Assembly (NCBI RefSeq): GCF_026965555.1
Contig: NZ_CP114040.1
Span: 12,168,001 to 12,232,000 of the forward strand
Origin: Nannocystis punicea
Lineage (GTDB): Bacteria; Myxococcota_A; Polyangia; Nannocystales; Nannocystaceae
Direction: 5' to 3'
DNA length: 64,000 bases
Every line of letters begins with the position of its first letter. The first letter of the stretch is position 1. This document shows positions 24,944 to 33,849 of this stretch, one piece after another. A program made the position numbers and the translations under genes. The notes below the pieces were generated by a model. It worked only from the letters and a program-made list of their open reading frames with translations. It was not told where the DNA came from and searched no databases.

Positions 24944-25375
24944 GATCAGCGCGGCGATGCCGACCGGGATGAGCACCGCGGCCACTGCCGCGGCGACCAC
25001 GAGCCGGCGATCGAGGGTGCGGCGCCGCGCGGGGTCGGCGAGGTGACCCTCGAGCAAGGCGAGGTTGCGCTGGTTGGCCTTGAAGCCGAAGTCGAAGATG
25101 TCCCCGAGGACAGGCACGGTGCCGACCACGGCGTCGACGAGGACATTGCCGGTCATGCGCGCCAGCGTGGCCGGCGACGCGCCGAGGGCCGCCGCGCGGA
25201 CGACGATCCAGCCCGACAGCGCGGACGAGACGGTGTCGCCGAGGCCGGGCGCGAGGCCGAGGAGCGGGTCGAGGCCGACGCGCCATTCGGTGCCGGGGAT
25301 CCGCACCGCATTGTCGAGCCAGGTGGCGATCTGCCGCACGTCGTCGGGCGCGCGCTCCTGCGGCTCACGAGGCAT
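24902..25375 (-). CDS. DUF4112 domain membrane protein
   Basis: 157 residues from ATG 25375. The family blocks are clear: GLDPLLGLAPGLGDTVSSAL, ATLARMTGNVLVDAVVGTVP and LGDIFDFGFKANQRNLALLE. Two C-terminal hydrophobic segments (LVVAAAVAAVLIPVGIAALIG and WLVFAAVRAL) anchor it in the inner membrane. The function of DUF4112 proteins is unknown. The terminal 16 codons are duplicated downstream as non-coding sequence. Confidence 0.9.
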   Translation of the reverse strand: MPREPQERAPDDVRQIATWLDNAVRIPGTEWRVGLDPLLGLAPGLGDTVSSALSGWIVVRAAALGASPATLARMTGNVLVDAVVGTVPVLGDIFDFGFKANQRNLALLEGHLADPARRRTLDRRLVVAAAVAAVLIPVGIAALIGWLVFAAVRALGW

Positions 25376-25469
25376 GCGGACAGGATGGACGCCCGCCCGC
25401 AGTCATGCAACACGCAGAGCCCCAGGACGCGGCGCCGGCACGACCGCCGGCGCCGCGAGGCCGGCGAGC

Positions 25470-27971
25470 TCAGCGGACGAACACCGCGCCGAACGTCGCC
25501 AGGTTCTTCTCGCCGTTGTCGCCGCCGCAGCTGGCGAGGTCACCGACGGAGTAGCCGATGACGCTGCACTGGCCCCCGTCGCCGCCGATGCCGATGTACG
25601 AGTCGGGCGAGTTGCAGTCGTTCTCCTGGTTGGAGACGACGCCGATCCGCGTCCGCGGCCAGCCCGCCACGTTCCACGGCACACTATTGAAACCCTCGCG
25701 GTTGCAGTTCGGCTGCAGCGAGCTGTTGTCGATCAGGCTCTTCCACGCGTTGCGGCCGACCGCGGTCGCGACGTAGCCGGCGTTCATCAGGTTCTGCAGC
25801 GAGGGCCGGTTGAGGCCCGCGAGCTTGATCGTCTTGAGCACCAGCGGGCCGTTGCCGATCGGGTACTCCATGCCGACGAGGACGTCGTTGAACGGCACCG
25901 TGTTGAAGCTCTGCAGCTTGGCCTCGTTGTGGTCGAGGTCGGGGAACTGCGGCTGGTACGTCGCGGTGTTGGTCCACAGCGCGGCGGCGTAGGTGAAGGT
26001 GCCCTGGGTGCCGTTGGCCTTGAGCGCGAGGGTCCAGCCGCCGCCGTCGATCGTCATCTCGCAGAAGACGTTGAACGGCTGCTGAACCCCGGCGCCGTCC
26101 GGATCGATCGGGTAGACGCCGTTGCCGGCGCCGGGTGTGGCCTGCTTGATCGCCTTGCAGCTGGTGGCGATCCCGCACTTGCCGGCGTTGCAGTAGCCGC
26201 TGGTGCAGTCGAGGCCGCCCGTGCACTGCAGGTCGAGGCCGCACTTGCCGCACGAGCCGCCGCAGTCGACGTCGGTCTCGCTGCCGTTCTTGACCCCGTC
26301 GACGCAGGTCGGCAGGACGCACTGGTTGCTGCAGAAGTCGTTGCCGACCTGGTTGCCGTCGTCGCACTGCTCGACGCCCTGGTAGACGACACCGTCGCCG
26401 CAGCTGGCCGACTTGCAGGTGTTGAGGCAGGCGTCGCCGTTGGAGAGGTTGCCGTCGTCGCACTGCTCGCCCTTGCCGGGCTGGACGAAGGTGTCGCCGC
26501 AGATCGGGTTCTTGCAGGCGAGGGTGCAGGCGCCGGTGTTGCTGTTGCTCGCGCCGGCGTCGCACTCCTCGCCGGGCTGCTTGAAGCCGTCGCCGCAGGT
26601 GGCGAGCTTGCAGACGTTGGTGCAGGCGTCGTCGTTGCTCTGGTTGCCGTCGTCGCAGGCCTCGCTCGGGCTCTTGTCGCCGTCGCCGCAGACGTTGAGC
26701 TTGCACGTGGCGTTGCACGCCTTGCCGGGGCCGTTGTTGCCGGGGCCGTCGTCGCACTGCTCGACGTTGGCCTGGATCAGGCCGTCGCCGCAGACCGCGA
26801 GCTCGCAGGCGACGGTGCAGGCGCCGCTGTCGCTGTTGTTGCCGCCGAGGTCGCACTGCTCGCCCTCGTTGGGCTGGTGGATGCCGTCGCCGCAGGCCGG
26901 GAGCTCGCAGCTGTCGGTGCAGCCGTCGTCGTCGTCGCCGTTCTGCGCGTCGTCGCAGTCCTCGCCGGGGTCGAGGGTGCCGTTGCCGCACTCCTCGAGC
27001 TTGCAGGTGGCGGAGCAACCGTCGCCGGGGTCGAGGTTGCCGTCGTCGCAGGCCTCGCCGGGGCCCTGGTCGCCGTCGCCGCAGGTGTTGAACTGGCACT
27101 GGTTGTTGCAAGCCTTGCCGGGGCCGTTGTCGACGCCGTCGTCGCACTCCTCGAGGCCGTCGCCGGTGTTGTAGAGGGCCCCGTCGCCGCAGACGTTGAG
27201 CTTGCAGGCGGTGGTGCAGGCGGCGTTGTCGGCGTTGTCGTTGCCGTCGTCGCACTCCTCGCCGACGCTCTCCTGGACGTGACCGTCGCTGCAGGTGGCG
27301 TCGGTGCAGGTGTCGGTGCAGTCGTCGGTGTCGTCGTCGTTGCCGTCGTCACACTGCTCGGTCGGGGCGACGATGCCGTCGCCGCAGCTGGCCAGAGCGC
27401 AGGCATTGGTGCAGTCGTCGGCGTCATCGTCGTTGCCGTCGTCGCAGCCCTCGCCCGGACCGACGGCCCCGTCGCCGCACACGTTGTTGCTGCAGTCGGC
27501 CTTGCAACTGTTGGTGTCCATGTTGTCGGCGCCGTCGTCACACTCCTCGCCGGGGCCCTGGTCGCCGTCGCCGCAGGTGTTGGCCTGACACTGCATGTTG
27601 CACGGCTTGCCCGCGCCGTTGTCGGGGCCGTCGTCGCAGGCCTCGCCCGGATCGACGTGGCCGTCGCCGCACACCGGATCGGGCCCGCCGGTCGTGGTGT
27701 CCGTGGTGCCGCCCGTGGTGGTCTCGCCGGCGGTCGTCGGCTCGCCGGTGGTCGTCTCGCCCCCGCTCATGCCCTGCGTCGTCGTCGGCGTGTCGGTGAC
27801 ACCGACGGTCGCCGTGGTCGTCGGCGCTCCCGTGCTGGTCTGCACGTCGCTCGTGCCGCTCGAGGTCTCGCTCGCGCTGACCGTGCCGGCCGTGTCGGTC
27901 TCGCCGCACGCCGCCAGCAACAAGGTGGTCGAAAGGACAGATCGCCGCAGTCCAAGCTCCATAATCCGCAT
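25470..27971 (-). CDS. Large Cys-rich repeat lipoprotein with fibrinogen-like C-terminus
   Basis: About 833 residues from ATG 27971 (GTG 27977 and ATG 27962 also possible). The signal LRRSVLSTTLLLAAC is lipoprotein type, followed by a Thr/Gly linker to about residue 105. Fourteen repeats of CGDGxxxPGEECDDGxxNxxxxxCxxxCxxxx (DUF4215/Myxococcus Cys-rich type) fill residues 105-560. A CVDGVKNGSETDVDCGG unit with GKCG and CTGGLDCTSGYCNAGKCG follows. The last 230 residues begin FCEMTIDGGGWTLALKANG, typical of fibrinogen-C-like lectin domains. The Asp-rich repeats probably bind calcium and stiffen a stalk, with the terminal domain as ligand binder at the cell surface (inference). Confidence 0.88.
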   Translation of the reverse strand: MRIMELGLRRSVLSTTLLLAACGETDTAGTVSASETSSGTSDVQTSTGAPTTTATVGVTDTPTTTQGMSGGETTTGEPTTAGETTTGGTTDTTTGGPDPVCGDGHVDPGEACDDGPDNGAGKPCNMQCQANTCGDGDQGPGEECDDGADNMDTNSCKADCSNNVCGDGAVGPGEGCDDGNDDDADDCTNACALASCGDGIVAPTEQCDDGNDDDTDDCTDTCTDATCSDGHVQESVGEECDDGNDNADNAACTTACKLNVCGDGALYNTGDGLEECDDGVDNGPGKACNNQCQFNTCGDGDQGPGEACDDGNLDPGDGCSATCKLEECGNGTLDPGEDCDDAQNGDDDDGCTDSCELPACGDGIHQPNEGEQCDLGGNNSDSGACTVACELAVCGDGLIQANVEQCDDGPGNNGPGKACNATCKLNVCGDGDKSPSEACDDGNQSNDDACTNVCKLATCGDGFKQPGEECDAGASNSNTGACTLACKNPICGDTFVQPGKGEQCDDGNLSNGDACLNTCKSASCGDGVVYQGVEQCDDGNQVGNDFCSNQCVLPTCVDGVKNGSETDVDCGGSCGKCGLDLQCTGGLDCTSGYCNAGKCGIATSCKAIKQATPGAGNGVYPIDPDGAGVQQPFNVFCEMTIDGGGWTLALKANGTQGTFTYAAALWTNTATYQPQFPDLDHNEAKLQSFNTVPFNDVLVGMEYPIGNGPLVLKTIKLAGLNRPSLQNLMNAGYVATAVGRNAWKSLIDNSSLQPNCNREGFNSVPWNVAGWPRTRIGVVSNQENDCNSPDSYIGIGGDGGQCSVIGYSVGDLASCGGDNGEKNLATFGAVFVR

Positions 27972-28631
27972 GTTCACCCTCCACGCCCCGCCGACGGCTC
28001 ACCCCACTGGGGGCGAATTTCCACGCATTGTCGCCACGAGACCCCATATGCGTGCCAGAAGCCGCACAGGCGCACAAGCGGCCGATCTGCTCGCGCCTGG
28101 TGAGGACAGGCGCGCGGGTTCGAGCGCGCGAGAGGGGGCGTCGGCGAGTAGGCAGCAGGCTCGGACGGAAGAACAGCGGTCCTTGCCACTGCCGCCGCCG
28201 ATCACGCGGCGGACTCGTGGCCTCGAGGTCGCTAACTTCGATCGCCGGCGGCACGCGGGGAGTCGGGGCGTCGCGAAGGACTGCTCGCAGACGAACCCGG
28301 GCCACAAGCGAGTGCTCGGCAACAGCGGGGCGACGAAAAGACCGTCCGCGGAGCCGTGGCCGGTGCTCGACGTCGGCTCGGCCCTCGCGCGGCAGACCGA
28401 CGCGGCCTTCCTGTGCTCGACGCCGACTCAGGCCGCGTCGTCACACGACGATGGGAGCCGCGGAGCCTCGGCGGACTCGACAGCGACCGGCCCGCCTCGA
28501 CGGACGAGCGCCGACGCAGACGTTGCGGGAGCCGGACACCGACTCGTCACGCAGCGACCGGCATGGCGCCCTCGCGTGCCTGCGCAGGTACGAGCCCCAC
28601 CGCGGGTTTTCTGCGAGAGCTCGACGCCGGC
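27972..28631. other. 660-bp intergenic region without a recognised gene
   Basis: Between the Cys-rich lipoprotein start and the next minus-strand stop. Open frames cross it on both strands, but they are Arg/Ser/Pro-rich and lack ribosome sites and family resemblance, and third-position GC bias is weak. It has local words such as GCGCGAG and GGCGACGA. The promoter of the lipoprotein gene should lie at its left end. Confidence 0.4.
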
Positions 28632-29249
28632 TCAGACCGCGGCCGGCAGCGGGGCGACCGGCTTGCTCGCGCGGTTGCGGGCGAACAGGCGGCTCAGGCC
28701 GAGCTTGGTGGCCAGCGCCGTACCTGTCCCAATGGCCATGACCGCAGGGGCAGCCATGCCGCCGGTCAGCGCGACCGCGCCGGCGGCCACGAGCACGCCG
28801 ACCGAGGTGGAGGCGGCGCCGGTGCCGGCCTCGACGGAGGCGTGCACACAGGCCTGCTTGCGGGTCATTGTGCCGCGGCGGTAGGCCATCACGCCCTCGG
28901 CCGCGCCGAAAGCGGCGTCGACGACGAAGCCCACCACACCCGCTCGCGCGGCCGTGCGCACGATCTGGGCCCCCGCGGCGCGGGCCGTGGTGACCACCGC
29001 CAGGCTGGCGACCTCGGCCGCGCCGGCCTGCACCGCCGCGTCGACCAGCAGCGAGGGCGCCGCCGCCGCCACGGCCCCGCTCGCGGTCCGCGTCAGCACT
29101 GTCTGCAGCCCCGCCTGGGCCACCGTCGGGAGGACTTCGCGTCCGCCGGCGTCGTACAGCGTGCGGGCGGCCGTGCGGGCAGCGAGCGCGGCCTGGCCGG
29201 CGAGCGCTCCCATGACGAGATCGCGGTGACTGCGGGCAGAGTCGGGCAT
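28632..29249 (-). CDS. Ala-rich membrane-associated protein, unknown function
   Basis: 205 residues from ATG 29249. It is about one third Ala/Gly/Val, with several amphipathic or hydrophobic helices (PSLLVDAAVQAGAAEVASLA, VGVLVAAGAVALTGGMAAP). TRKQACVHASVEAGTG is the most hydrophilic conserved-looking segment. The Gly-rich helical hairpins resemble membrane-inserting or glycine-zipper proteins. No family name can be given. Confidence 0.6.
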   Translation of the reverse strand: MPDSARSHRDLVMGALAGQAALAARTAARTLYDAGGREVLPTVAQAGLQTVLTRTASGAVAAAAPSLLVDAAVQAGAAEVASLAVVTTARAAGAQIVRTAARAGVVGFVVDAAFGAAEGVMAYRRGTMTRKQACVHASVEAGTGAASTSVGVLVAAGAVALTGGMAAPAVMAIGTGTALATKLGLSRLFARNRASKPVAPLPAAV

Positions 29250-29481
29250 GGTGAACACGCTAGCAAACCGACCGGAAGAAGGCCCGTGCTCGCCGCGAGG
29301 CGCTGGCACACGCGCGCTGCGGGGCGCGCAGGCGCTTACGCAGACGCGGCGCCGAGTCCGCGCGGCTCGAAGCGGACTTCGCAGGTCCCGACGCACATGG
29401 TCTATCGGGCAGGTTATTCCTGCGTGTCGATCGCCGAGGCTCCGACGGCCGACGACTCGACCACGGCTTCACGTTTCCACA

Positions 29482-29509
29482 TGTCCTCAAGGACATGTCC
29501 TTCACGAGG
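29482..29509. repeat. 14-bp palindromic unit pair downstream of the EGKCG peptide gene
   Basis: TGTCCTCAAGGACA (29482-29495) is followed by a second, partial unit TGTCCTTCACGAGG. It lies 22 bp after the stop of the minus-strand small peptide gene and can form a hairpin, so it may be its terminator. Confidence 0.5.
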
Positions 29510-29531
29510 CCGTCGCCGCGTCGTCGACGGG

Positions 29532-29720
29532 CTAGCCGCCGCACTTGCCCTCGCCGCACTTGCCCTCCTGGGCCTTCCTGAAGCTGCTGGGCGGAGGCTT
29601 GGGGACCTCCTGCGCGTCGGGGACGGGCGCCTTGGCCTCGTCCTTCTTGGGAGCGTCGGTCTTCGAGGCCACGCCGGGATTGCTCGGAGTGATCGTCACG
29701 ACTTTCTTCGGGTCGCTCAT
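29532..29720 (-). CDS. Small peptide with EGKCGEGKCGG tail, possible RiPP precursor
   Basis: 62 residues from ATG 29720. The N-terminal part MSDPKKVVTITPSNPGVA is Lys/Thr/Pro-rich, followed by KTDAPKKDEAKAPVP and PPPSSFRKAQ, and it ends in EGKCGEGKCGG. Repeated EGKCG near the C-terminus is the hallmark of HvfA/Buf-type precursors whose Cys are modified by MNIO (DUF692) enzymes in copper-related peptides. Unlike those, no signal peptide is evident, and no DUF692 gene is in the window. It could instead be a metal-binding small protein. An upstream in-frame start (29768) would add 16 residues. Confidence 0.6.
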   Translation of the reverse strand: MSDPKKVVTITPSNPGVASKTDAPKKDEAKAPVPDAQEVPKPPPSSFRKAQEGKCGEGKCGG

Positions 29721-29820
29721 GAGGGTCGTCCTGACCGGCCACTCTAACACGGCGCCCGTGACCAGCATTCGTCGCGCTGGCGAACGCCGTGAAGCCGCAG
29801 ACGCAGATGAAATCGGGCGG

Positions 29821-29846
29821 CATGGCTGTCCCTTCGGACAGCCATG
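29821..29846. terminator. Perfect 11-bp-arm hairpin, terminator candidate
   Basis: CATGGCTGTCC and GGACAGCCATG flank the loop CTTC; the core TGTCCCTTCGGACA is a unit of the 14-bp family. It lies four bases past the stop of the FG-GAP lipoprotein gene on the minus strand and upstream of the small peptide gene, as expected for a terminator. Confidence 0.65.
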
Positions 29847-29849
29847 CCC

Positions 29850-31610
29850 TCACGGCACCAGGCCGTTGCGCAGGTTGTTGCCGCGGCCGGTCGGCCACAG
29901 CAGGCACGAGGCGGTCGAGCCGGGCACGGTGTAGACACGCACGCTCTCGACCATGTCCTCGGCGTCCTTGAGCGAGACGACGATATCGGCCTGGCCGTCG
30001 CCGTCGACGTCCGCGAGGGTGGGCACCGGCATCGCTCCGCGGCGCGGCAGGGGCAGCTGGTGCTGGACGGCGCCGTCGTTGCCGAGCACGAACAGGGCGC
30101 CCTTGTCGTCGCCGGTGCTGTAGCTGTTGAACACGACCTCGGGCGCGCCGTCGCCCGAGAGGTCGCCGATCGCCACGCCGCCGGCGGCGACCTCGGGGTC
30201 GGTGGTGTACTCGGTGCTCCACAGCACCTGACCGGCGGCGCTCACTGCGTGCACGCGCCCGTCGAAGCCGACGAACACGATCTCCAGGCCCGCGTGGTCG
30301 GCCCGCAGGTCGGCGACCGCGACCTGGTTGGTGATGCCGACGATGTTGGTGTCGCCGTAGTCCCACAGGCCCGAGAGGTAGTCGGGCAGGTGCACCGGCG
30401 GGTCGAAGCCGGGGCGCCGGCTGGCATCCGCGCCGACGACCCACACCGCGACGCCCTTCTCGCGCTCGCTCTGGGCCGCGTTCTGCACGCTGCCGAGCAT
30501 GATGACCTCGCGCTGGCCGTCGCCGTCGAGGTCGGCGATCGCCGGCGCGGTGTTGGTGAAGTGGGCCTGCAGCGCGGTCTCCTCGTCCTCGGCGTAGCCC
30601 TGCACCGCCTCGGCGAGGAGGTGCAGGTAGCGGACGCCGGGGGTCTTGGTGACGGGGAAGATGTCGGCGGCGTCGAACGCCTCGCCGCTGCCCTTGTGGA
30701 TGCTGGCGTAGGCGTTGTCGTGCGGCGCGACCAGGTCGGCCTTGCCGTCGCCGTCGAGGTCGCCGACGGCCAGGTTCTGGTCGTAGCAGCCGGCCAGGTA
30801 GCACTTGTCGTCGCAGCCGGAGCTGCCGCTCTGGTTGGGCGGGAAGCCCGGCAGCGGGCTGCCGTCGCTGCGCCAGGCGTGGACGACGTCGGTCGGGCCG
30901 CCGTGGCCGACGCTGACGGCGATGTCGAGCCCGCCGTCGCCGTCGAGGTCGCCGGCGGCGATGCTGCGCAGCTCGTCCTCCCAGGTGACCGGAAAGCCAG
31001 GTGCGATCGCACCTGTACTATCGAGCAGGTAGACTTGATCGCGGGCGGCGAACGCGATCTCGAGCTCGGGCCCGCCGATGAAGTCCGCCACCACCGGGCT
31101 CGACCAGATCCGCCCGCCCTCGGCCTCGAATTTAAATAGAACCTCGCCGTCGGCTGCCCAGGCCAGGAGCGCCTGCCCGCGCGGGACGATCACCTCGTTG
31201 TCGCCGTCGCCGTCGAGATCGGCGACCGCGGGCGAGCCGAGCCAGGCCTCTTCCCAGCGATCTTTCAAAGTGATCGAAAGGACAGGTTCGGCGGCGACCG
31301 CCGGGCCGCCGCCGCCGTCGCAGCTGGGCGCGGGCGGCTCGCCGGTGTTGCCCTCGGTGGTGCCCCCCGGTTCGCCGGTCGGGTCGAAGCCGGTCGTCGA
31401 CCCCGGCGCGTCGGTGCTGGCCACGCTGTCGCCGACCGTCGTGGTGGTCGGGCCGACGGGACCCTCGGTGGAAGAGATCGAGGTGGGCGGATCGGTGGCG
31501 CTACCGGTGGGCCCGCCGTCGCTGTCGTTGGCCCCGGCCGCGGTGCTGCAGGCGATCGCCATCACCGGCAAGCCTGCGCCCAAGATCCTCCACGTCGTCC
31601 TCGCCCTCAT
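29850..31610 (-). CDS. FG-GAP/VCBS-repeat surface lipoprotein
   Basis: 586 residues from ATG 31610. The signal GAGLPVMAIAC is lipoprotein type, with a Thr/Ser/Gly/Pro linker to about residue 105. The body has at least six calcium-loop blade units: VADLDGDGDNEVIV, AGDLDGDGGLDIAVS, VGDLDGDGKADLVAP, IADLDGDGQREVIM, IGDLSGDGAPEVVF and LADVDGDGQADIVVS. This is an integrin-alpha-like seven-bladed propeller, probably binding ligands outside the cell. CDDKCYLAGC is a disulfide-rich insertion. A triplet of 14-bp units lies inside at 30986-31027. Confidence 0.88.
   Translation of the reverse strand: MRARTTWRILGAGLPVMAIACSTAAGANDSDGGPTGSATDPPTSISSTEGPVGPTTTTVGDSVASTDAPGSTTGFDPTGEPGGTTEGNTGEPPAPSCDGGGGPAVAAEPVLSITLKDRWEEAWLGSPAVADLDGDGDNEVIVPRGQALLAWAADGEVLFKFEAEGGRIWSSPVVADFIGGPELEIAFAARDQVYLLDSTGAIAPGFPVTWEDELRSIAAGDLDGDGGLDIAVSVGHGGPTDVVHAWRSDGSPLPGFPPNQSGSSGCDDKCYLAGCYDQNLAVGDLDGDGKADLVAPHDNAYASIHKGSGEAFDAADIFPVTKTPGVRYLHLLAEAVQGYAEDEETALQAHFTNTAPAIADLDGDGQREVIMLGSVQNAAQSEREKGVAVWVVGADASRRPGFDPPVHLPDYLSGLWDYGDTNIVGITNQVAVADLRADHAGLEIVFVGFDGRVHAVSAAGQVLWSTEYTTDPEVAAGGVAIGDLSGDGAPEVVFNSYSTGDDKGALFVLGNDGAVQHQLPLPRRGAMPVPTLADVDGDGQADIVVSLKDAEDMVESVRVYTVPGSTASCLLWPTGRGNNLRNGLVP
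30986..31027. repeat. Intragenic triplet of 14-bp units
   Basis: TGACCGGAAAGCCA, GGTGCGATCGCACC (perfect palindrome) and TGTACTATCGAGCA lie in 14-bp register inside the FG-GAP gene, encoding LLDSTGAIAPGFPV on the minus strand. The 42 bp is in frame and falls in an ordinary blade loop. Confidence 0.45.
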
Positions 31611-31710
31611 CGCCGCACCTCCGCCGCCGACGATACGCCAAAGCGACCTCGAGCGTCGCTCCGTCGAGATCGCGGCGAGTCGGGCGCGTGGCCGCGCCGG
31701 GCGGCGGCGC

Positions 31711-33480
31711 TCAGTCCTCGGCGTCGCGGCTGCCGAAGGCCGCGCGGATGTAGCTCCAACGCGACGTCGCCAGGTGCTTGATGACGTCGATGGTGCCGGC
31801 CTTGTTGGCGCCTTTGCCGAGCTGACCGTCGCGGTAGAGCTCCGAGGTCTTGTTGCGCTGCAGCTTGCCGCTCGAGGTCTTCGGCAGGCTGCCGGGGGCG
31901 AGCAGCACGACCTCGTCGGGCCGGAGGCCGAGGGTCTCGAGGGTCTTGGCGGCGATCTTGTCGCGCAGGTCGTCGGCGTGCGGCGTCCGGACCTCGGCGG
32001 CGACGATCACCCGCTCGCGCCCGAGCGAGGCGTCCTCGATGCCGAACGCGACCACGTTGCCGCGGCGCACGCCCTCGACCTGCGAGGCCTGCCACTCGAG
32101 GTCCTGCGGGTAGTAGTTGCGGCCGTGGATGATGATGAGGTCCTTGATCCGGCCGCACACGTAGAGCTCGCCGTCGACCAGGTAGCCGAGGTCGCCCGTG
32201 GCCAGCCAGCCGTCCTTGAGCGCCTGCAGCGTGCGCTCGGCGTCGCCCCAGTAGCCGCGCATCACGCTCGGTCCGCGCAGCTCGATCTGCCCGACCCGGC
32301 GGTCCGGCAGCGGGTTGCCCTCGGCGTCGACGATCCGCAGGTCGTGATCGGGGAATGCGCGCCCGCAGCAGACCACCTTGAGCGCGTCCGCGGAGTCGCT
32401 CGGCTTGGCCTCGCCGTGGACCAGGGCGTCGGGGTCGACCCTGTCGGCGCGCAGGTCCTCCTCCAGGCCGACGAAGGTGACCGCGAGGCTGTGCTCGGCC
32501 ATGCCGTAGCACGGCAGGAACGCGGTGCGAGGGAAGCCCCAGGCGGCGAAGCGCTCGGCGAACGCGTTGAGCGTGTCGTACTGGATCGGCTCGGCGCCGC
32601 AGCCGGCCACGCGCAGGTGCGAGAGGTCGACGCCCTGCAGCTCGTGGTCCTTGATCCGCGCGGTGCACAGGCCGTAGGCGAAGTTGGGCGCGAAGCTGAT
32701 GTTCGCCTTGCGCTCCGACAGCTGGCGCAGCCACATCGCCGGCCGCTTGAGGAACAGCAGCGGCGACATGAACTGGACCCCGCGCACCTTGAGCACCGCC
32801 GGCGCGAACACGAAGCCGATGAGGCCCATGTCGTGGTAGAGCGGCAGCCAGCTGAGGCCGAAAGTGTCTTCGCCGGCGTTGAGCCCGGCGCCGAGCGCGT
32901 GGACGTTGGCGATCAGGTTGGCGTGCGTCAGCGTCACGCCCTTGGGCTGCGAGGTGCTGCCCGAGGTGAACTGCAGGAACGCGACGTCGTCGGGCTTCAC
33001 GTCGACGCCGATCGGCGCCGCGCGCTCGTCGACCTGCTTGACGAACGACGAGTAGACCTCGACCGCGCGCACGCTCGGCACGTTGCTCATCAGCTTGCCG
33101 AGGATCGGCCGCACCTTGCCGTCGGTGACCACCAGCGCGCAGCCGGCCTGCCGCAGGATGTGGGTGGTGTTGGCGAGGTAGCCCTCGAACTGGCCGAGGT
33201 TCATCGGCGGGTACACCGGCACCGGGATCGCGCCGGCGTACATCGCCCCGTAGATCGCCTCGACGAACTCCGACGAGTCGGGGAGGATGAGGCCGACGCG
33301 CTCGCCCTGGCGGACCCCCGCGGCCTGCAGCGCCGCGCCGAAGCGCCGGGCCCGGCGCGCCGTCTCGGCGTACGAGAAGAACTTGACCGGGTCCTTCTCC
33401 TGGACGAGGTGCGAGTAACCACCGTCGGCGCGGGCGGTCGCCGCGTCGAGGGCCTGGGTGAGCGTCTCGGGCCGCGTCAT
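31711..33480 (-). CDS. Fatty acyl-AMP ligase / acyl-ACP synthetase
   Basis: 589 residues from ATG 33480. It belongs to the ANL superfamily: the P-loop is FLQFTSGSTSQPKGVTLTH, followed by LSWLPLYHDMGLIG (typical of FAAL proteins), FLPCYGMAEHSLAVTF, DGWLATGDLGYLVDGELYV and IIIHGRNYYPQDLEW. The C-terminal Lys lies in PKTSSGKLQRNKT. FAALs activate fatty acids as acyl-AMP and load them on an acyl carrier protein rather than CoA. An ACP gene lies 5 bp upstream in the same operon, so the acyl group is probably passed to it. It parallels AasR of Caulobacter ceramide synthesis. Confidence 0.92.
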   Translation of the reverse strand: MTRPETLTQALDAATARADGGYSHLVQEKDPVKFFSYAETARRARRFGAALQAAGVRQGERVGLILPDSSEFVEAIYGAMYAGAIPVPVYPPMNLGQFEGYLANTTHILRQAGCALVVTDGKVRPILGKLMSNVPSVRAVEVYSSFVKQVDERAAPIGVDVKPDDVAFLQFTSGSTSQPKGVTLTHANLIANVHALGAGLNAGEDTFGLSWLPLYHDMGLIGFVFAPAVLKVRGVQFMSPLLFLKRPAMWLRQLSERKANISFAPNFAYGLCTARIKDHELQGVDLSHLRVAGCGAEPIQYDTLNAFAERFAAWGFPRTAFLPCYGMAEHSLAVTFVGLEEDLRADRVDPDALVHGEAKPSDSADALKVVCCGRAFPDHDLRIVDAEGNPLPDRRVGQIELRGPSVMRGYWGDAERTLQALKDGWLATGDLGYLVDGELYVCGRIKDLIIIHGRNYYPQDLEWQASQVEGVRRGNVVAFGIEDASLGRERVIVAAEVRTPHADDLRDKIAAKTLETLGLRPDEVVLLAPGSLPKTSSGKLQRNKTSELYRDGQLGKGANKAGTIDVIKHLATSRWSYIRAAFGSRDAED

Positions 33481-33485
33481 CGCCC

Positions 33486-33767
33486 TCAGGCCTCGCCGCG
33501 ATCCTGCGCGATGACCTTGACGACCTCGCGCGCCACGTCGCCGACGGTGACCACGTGCTGGAACAGCTCCATCGGCATGGTGATGCCGAAGTGGTCCTCG
33601 AGGTCGGACACCATCTCGAAGCTCTGCATCGAGTCGAGCCGCAGGTCCTGGATCAGGTGCGACCGCTCGCTCACCGGAGAGGCTGGCTTTTCGGCCAGGT
33701 TCTCGTCGAAGTAGGCGAACATCTTGGCGAGCACGGCTTCGTAGGTGGGATTTGCGGCTTCGGTCAC
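33486..33767 (-). CDS. Acyl carrier protein
   Basis: 93 residues from GTG 33767, the usual ACP length. LRLDSMQSFEMVSDLEDHFG contains the phosphopantetheine Ser (S46 in DSM) and the following recognition helix II with acidic residues. It lies 5 bp upstream of the fatty acyl-AMP ligase and 82 bp downstream of the GNAT-like acyltransferase, forming a small acyl-transfer operon. It is therefore a specialised ACP rather than the fatty-acid synthesis AcpP. Confidence 0.9.
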   Translation of the reverse strand: MTEAANPTYEAVLAKMFAYFDENLAEKPASPVSERSHLIQDLRLDSMQSFEMVSDLEDHFGITMPMELFQHVVTVGDVAREVVKVIAQDRGEA

Positions 33768-33849
33768 GGCGCTCCCCGGAGTACCGGCGGCTATATCGCA
33801 ACTGGAGCGCGACCGGAAGCCGCGCGCGCGCCGGCCTCCGTTAGCGGGG

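Noticed and set aside
28632..29396. Longer 254-codon start for the Ala-rich protein
   Set aside because: The added N-terminus is Arg-rich with no ribosome site; ATG 29249 gives a coherent protein.
30998..31015. GCGATCGC palindrome reminiscent of cyanobacterial HIP1
   Set aside because: It is a single site and falls in register with the 14-bp element, which explains it better.
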